A stretch of 64,000 bases of DNA from assembly GCA_037439785.1 (NCBI GenBank), contig JBBIVJ010000005.1, positions 1 through 64,000 of the forward strand. The letters run 5' to 3'. This stretch comes from DSVZ01 sp037439785. GTDB taxonomy: Bacteria; Verrucomicrobiota; Verrucomicrobiia; Limisphaerales; J093. Shown here piece after piece: positions 61,030-64,000 of the stretch (positions are counted from its first letter, which is position 1; each line of letters opens with the position of its first letter). Both the position numbers and the translations under genes were made by a program. Under the pieces are notes generated by a model. That model ran no database searches, was not told the DNA's origin, and saw only the letters and a program-made list of their open reading frames with translations.

Positions 61030-62304
61030 ATGAAACCACTCCGTCCCCGTCCGGGCCTGGCGCTGCTCCTGGCCGAACTGAAAGAAAGCCTCTGGATGGC
61101 CACCGACGCCATCCGGGCGCACAAGCTCCGCTCGGCCCTCACCCTGCTGGGGGTGCTCATCGGCGTGTTTTCGATCATCGTGGTCATGACCGCCATGCGC
61201 GTGCTCCAGCGCAACGTCGAGGCGGAGCTGAGCCAGCTTGGTGCCCACACCTTCCAGGTGCGCAAGTGGCCGGCGGTGCAGTTTGGCGGGCCGGAGACGT
61301 GGGAGAAGTACTGGCGGCGCAAGAACATCACCGAGGCCCACGGCCGGGCGGTCATCGCCCGTGCCACGCTGGCCCGCCACGTGGGGCTGGAGCGGGTCTT
61401 CTGGAGCGGCGAGGTCAGTTCGCGCTACGACAAGTCCCCGCCCAACGTCACCCTCTTCGGGGCCACGCCCGGCGGCTTCCCGGCCCGCAACTGGGTGGTG
61501 GCCGCCGGCCGCGCCATCACCGATTCGGACGTGGACAGCGCGCGGGACGTGGTGGTCATCGCCGCCAACGTTGCCCGCACCCTCTTCCCGTTCGGCTCAC
61601 CCCTGGGCGAGCGGATCAAGGTGGACGGCATCCACTACACCGTGGTGGGCGTGCTCGAACCCAAGGGCGCAGCCCTGGGCGGCGAGCAGGACAACTTCGT
61701 CATCATCCCGCTCTCCACCGGCCTCAACCGCTACGGCCGCCTCTGGGCCAGCCTCTCCATTCTGGTCCAGGCCGTCGGGCCGGAGGCCTACGAGGACACC
61801 GTCGAACAGGTCCGCGGCATCCTGCGGGCGGCGCGCAAGGTCGAGCCGGGCGCCGAGGACGACTTCGAGATTTTCTCGAACGACTCGCTCATCCAGCAGT
61901 TCCAGAATTTCACCTTCACCGTGCGGGTGGCGGTGGCAGTGATCAGTTCGATCGCCCTGATCGCCGCCGGCGTGGGCATCATGAACATCATGCTGGTCTC
62001 GGTCACCGAACGCACCCGCGAGATCGGCATCCGGCGCGCCGTGGGAGCCAAGAAGCGCACCATCATGACCCAGTTCATTCTCGAGGCGGTGGTCCTGTGC
62101 GAAGTGGGGGGACTGCTCGGCGTGGCCCTGGGCGTGGCCGGCGGCAATGCCGCCGCCTGGTTCCTCGAGGTGCCGCCCGCCATTCCCCTGGACTGGGTGG
62201 TGCTGGGTCTGGTGATTTGCTCCCTGGTAGGCATCGTCTTCGGCACCTACCCCGCCTACAAGGCCGCCAACCTCGATCCCATCGAGTCCCTGCGCTACGA
62301 ATGA
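61030..62304 (+). CDS. MacB-type ABC permease 2
   Basis: 424 residues from the ATG at 61030, 7 bp after permease 1. Same layout: N-terminal span (LRSALTLLGVLIGVFSIIVV), periplasmic domain with Trp-rich start (QVRKWPAVQFGGPETWEKYW), C-terminal spans with LIAAGVGIMNIMLVSVTERT and EIGIRRAVGAKKRTIM. The N-terminus carries a 30-residue cytoplasmic extension. With permease 1, the ATPase and the adaptor it would form an export or lipoprotein/peptide efflux complex; substrate unknown. Confidence 0.92.
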   Translation: MKPLRPRPGLALLLAELKESLWMATDAIRAHKLRSALTLLGVLIGVFSIIVVMTAMRVLQRNVEAELSQLGAHTFQVRKWPAVQFGGPETWEKYWRRKNITEAHGRAVIARATLARHVGLERVFWSGEVSSRYDKSPPNVTLFGATPGGFPARNWVVAAGRAITDSDVDSARDVVVIAANVARTLFPFGSPLGERIKVDGIHYTVVGVLEPKGAALGGEQDNFVIIPLSTGLNRYGRLWASLSILVQAVGPEAYEDTVEQVRGILRAARKVEPGAEDDFEIFSNDSLIQQFQNFTFTVRVAVAVISSIALIAAGVGIMNIMLVSVTERTREIGIRRAVGAKKRTIMTQFILEAVVLCEVGGLLGVALGVAGGNAAAWFLEVPPAIPLDWVVLGLVICSLVGIVFGTYPAYKAANLDPIESLRYE

Positions 62305-62329
62305 ACCGCCGCCGGCCCGCCGCCGGGGG

Positions 62330-62358
62330 TTGGCTTGCGCCGTGCGGCGGGCTAGGTT
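62330..62358 (+). promoter_or_regulatory. Putative promoter of sufT
   Basis: TTGGCT, 17-bp spacer, TAGGTT, then 6 nt (all C or nearly so) to the ATG at 62365. No Shine-Dalgarno is visible. Confidence 0.45.
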
Positions 62359-62364
62359 CCCCCC

Positions 62365-62922
62365 ATGAACGAACCGTCCGCCATCGAGCTGACCCGCGAC
62401 TGCCCCGCCATCCAAATCCCCGCCGGCAACGTGGTGGTGCTGCCGGCCGGCACCCCGGTGGACATCACCCAAAACCTTGGCGGCACCTACACCGTGCGCG
62501 CCCTGGGCGGGCTGTTTCAAATCGCCGGCCGCGACGCCGACGCCCTGGGCCTGGAGGCCGCTGCTCCCCCCACCGGCGCACCCGCAGCCGCGGCGGCGGC
62601 CGCGGCCCCTCTCACCGAAACGCAGGTCTGGGACGTGTTGCGGACCTGCTACGACCCGGAAATCCCCGTGAACATTGTGGACCTGGGCCTGATTTACGAC
62701 CTGCGCCTGGCCGCGCTGCCCGAGGGCGGCAGCCGCGTGCAGGTGAAAATGACCCTCACCGCCCCGGGCTGCGGCATGGGACCGGTCATCGCCCAGGACG
62801 CCCGCGAGAAAATCCTCTCCCTGCCCGGGGTGCGCGAGGCCGAGGTCGAAGTGGTCTGGGACCCGCCCTGGCATCCGACCATGATCTCGCCCGAGGGCCG
62901 GCGGGTGTTGGGCCTGGACTGA
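62365..62922 (+). CDS. sufT: SufT-like Fe-S assembly protein (DUF59)
   Basis: 185 residues. An N-terminal domain (IPAGNVVVLPAGTPVDITQ; GGTYTVRALGGLFQIAG) and an Ala-rich linker precede a MIP18/DUF59 domain: TCYDPEIPVNIVDLGLIYDL and the conserved Cys in TLTAPGCGMGP. The two-part structure is that of SufT rather than a lone DUF59 protein. SufT helps mature Fe-S proteins. No other suf genes are near; it is a single gene between the exporter and the NusG-type gene. Confidence 0.92.
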   Translation: MNEPSAIELTRDCPAIQIPAGNVVVLPAGTPVDITQNLGGTYTVRALGGLFQIAGRDADALGLEAAAPPTGAPAAAAAAAAPLTETQVWDVLRTCYDPEIPVNIVDLGLIYDLRLAALPEGGSRVQVKMTLTAPGCGMGPVIAQDAREKILSLPGVREAEVEVVWDPPWHPTMISPEGRRVLGLD

Positions 62923-62964
62923 AGCGCGCGGCCGGGGCGTGCCGCAGCCGGGGGCCGCCCCGGC

Positions 62965-63465
62965 TCAAGCCGGTTCAAGGTCGGTGGCATCCATCCGCAC
63001 CGCGGCGGCCTGGCCGATGAAATCCAGCCGCAGCAATACCTCGACCATGCCCTTGCGGTTTTCCACCCAGCCCTCCAGCCCCTGCAGCGGACCGGACTTG
63101 ATCCGCACGCGCATCCCCGGACCGATGGCGGGCGCCAGCCGCACCTCGACCTGCTGCTCGAGCGCGAAGAGGATGTCCCGCAACTGCCGGTCGAACTCCT
63201 CCTGGTCCGGCACGTCCAGCAGGTTGGCCACGTAATCGCTCTGGTACACCTTCTGGCGCTGGTGGGGTTCGAGCTTCAGGAACACGTAGCCGGGGAACAG
63301 CGGCTTGAGGAACACCACCTGTTTGCCCCGGTACTTCTTCACGCTGCGGTACAGCGGCAGGGTGGTGGAAAACCCCTCGCGGGTGCAGTACTCGACCAGC
63401 TTCTTTTCACAGCGCGGGCGCGTGTGCGCCACGTACCAGGGCAATTCGGGCATCGCGTCGGCCAT
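62965..63465 (-). CDS. NusG-family transcription antiterminator (RfaH/UpxY-like)
   Basis: 166 residues from an ATG at 63465 with GGAG seven bases upstream. NGN domain (WYVAHTRPRCEKKLVEYC; LFPGYVFLKLEP) and a C-terminal KOW domain (GMRVRIKSGPLQGLEGWV). The start WYVAHTRPRxEKK and the FLKPLFPGYVF strand resemble specialised NusG paralogs (RfaH, UpxY, LoaP) rather than housekeeping NusG, which normally sits with secE and rplK. It may promote read-through of a long operon such as an exopolysaccharide cluster outside this window. Divergent from the dus remnant. Confidence 0.88.
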   Translation of the reverse strand: MADAMPELPWYVAHTRPRCEKKLVEYCTREGFSTTLPLYRSVKKYRGKQVVFLKPLFPGYVFLKLEPHQRQKVYQSDYVANLLDVPDQEEFDRQLRDILFALEQQVEVRLAPAIGPGMRVRIKSGPLQGLEGWVENRKGMVEVLLRLDFIGQAAAVRMDATDLEPA

Positions 63466-63580
63466 CTTGAAACTCCGGTGCGGCGACCGGGGCGGCAGGC
63501 TGGCAAGTCGTTCCTGCCCCGACAAGCGGGAAGCTCCCGTGGGCCCGCCCTGCCCGCGGATGGGAGGGCGGCCCGGCCCT

Positions 63581-63607
63581 TTGCGTCGGCGGGCGGCGGT
63601 CTATACT
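63581..63607 (+). promoter_or_regulatory. Putative promoter of the dus-like fragment
   Basis: TTGCGT, 15-bp spacer, TATACT, then 6 nt to the ATG at 63614. The -10 is excellent; it implies a leaderless or near-leaderless transcript. Confidence 0.45.
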
Positions 63608-63613
63608 CGGGCC

Positions 63614-63868
63614 ATGCTCCGACTCGGCGCGCTGCCTCTTGAATCGAACCTCTGCCTGTCGCCGCTGGCCGGCTACACCCAACCGTCGGATTACGGCGCG
63701 GCGGCAGAAGGTGGAGACATGAAACTGCCGGCAGACTCGGTCACAGGCGCCAGGGTTGCCCCGCTTCACAGTTCCAGCGTTACGGACTTCGAGGAAACGT
63801 GGTGTTGGCCGCAAAGCCTCGGGCAGTACCCCAGCGGGCCGGCTGTCGCTCGGTGCGGACATTCGTAA
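63614..63868 (+). pseudogene. Truncated tRNA-dihydrouridine synthase (dus) start
   Basis: The frame opens with MLRLGALPLESNLCLSPLAG then YTQ, which matches the conserved N-terminus of DusB-type enzymes (residues 1-22, including the SPLAG/APMAG flavin loop). From about 63680 the sequence no longer resembles Dus (PSDYGAAAEGGD and onward) and stops after 84 codons. The break suggests that an insertion or recombination event replaced the rest of the gene. A good promoter remains in front. Alternatively this is an unrelated short protein with a chance match. The rest of dus may lie beyond the window. Confidence 0.5.
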
Positions 63869-63910
63869 AAGTGAATTGCGGGTACCCACGGGACTGAGCA
63901 CAGTTCCGGC

Positions 63911-64000
63911 ATGGCGAAAACACTCACCGCCGTGCTGATTCGGGAGGGCGACGGGTTTGTCGCGCTGTGTCCGGAGCTAGACGTGGCCAGTCAGGGAGAT
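63911..64000 (+). CDS. HicB-like antitoxin (5' part only)
   Basis: Thirty codons visible before the window ends: MAKTLTAVLIREGDGFVALC then PELDVASQGD. This is the start of a HicB/UPF0150-type domain (pattern YtAvixxEgdGFvAxCPELdvaSqGd). HicB proteins are antitoxins of the HicA mRNA interferase; some are orphans. No HicA gene lies immediately upstream, so if present it would be downstream. The ATG has no clear ribosome site. It lies 43 bp after the end of the broken dus frame and may be part of the inserted DNA. Confidence 0.6.
   Translation, partial: MAKTLTAVLIREGDGFVALCPELDVASQGD

Overview
This 64-kb window has very high G+C and reads as a chromosomal segment of a Verrucomicrobiota bacterium, probably Pedosphaerales/Limisphaerales. 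The lineage call rests on several things together: Tat-exported Gfo/Idh/MocA oxidoreductases, a type IV pilin-like secreted protein, DUF4380 and YIP1 proteins, split CoaC, and intergenic regions packed with short palindromes and heptameric tandem repeats. It is inference, not a database match. No rRNA, tRNA or CRISPR array was recognised. Most genes are chromosomal housekeeping genes in tightly overlapped operons (ATGA/GTGA junctions).

Layout. 1-3579 (minus): 3'-truncated secreted beta-helix protein ending in HAF-type repeats, with a 16-bp minisatellite just upstream. 4102-8918 (minus): korA-korB-histidine kinase-response regulator operon. 9160-12657: secreted EEP-family hydrolase, Sel1-repeat protein, Tat-exported Gfo/Idh/MocA enzyme. 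13381-20890 (plus): nine-gene operon yicC-gmk-coaC-histidine kinase-NtrC regulator-small membrane protein-hpnD-hpnK-small transporter. 20844-23094 (minus): hpnG, midA-like methyltransferase, Rrf2 regulator. 23951-29849: exported alpha/beta hydrolase, three overlapping CNNM/CorC-type genes, DUF422-like (carotenoid) membrane protein. 29923-34096 (minus): kinase, PP2C phosphatase and vWA protein forming a TerY-P-type triad, with a GspF-like protein upstream. 34441-41653: YjbQ, pseudopilin, pyruvate carboxylase, glycosidase, small exported protein.

42296-54xxx region: Cys-rich small protein, M28 peptidase, BCP peroxiredoxin, Xer recombinase, PspC, second Gfo/Idh/MocA enzyme, zinc-ribbon/Sel1 protein, acetyltransferase-like protein, M50 protease, rsmD, exported MsrB, plsY-gpsA, thrH-pyrE. 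55777-62922 (plus): DUF4380 protein, YIP1 protein, MacA/MacB-type exporter with two separate permeases, SufT. 62965-64000: NusG-family antiterminator, what looks like a broken dus gene, and the start of a HicB-like antitoxin at the window edge.

The most unusual signals are (i) a modular family of intergenic repeats (hairpins plus 7-bp tandem repeats) recurring in the same order at several loci, including a 62-bp perfect inverted pair around a 10.5-kb block; (ii) a recurrent promoter-like geometry with the -10 hexamer about 6 nt before the start codon, suggesting leaderless transcripts; (iii) a 16-bp repeat that sets the frame between an ATG and the beta-helix gene; (iv) the TerY-P triad without ter genes in view; (v) a two-component pair at the end of a kor operon; (vi) the apparent dus breakpoint next to a HicB-like gene. 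All functional calls come from reading motifs; no search was run.
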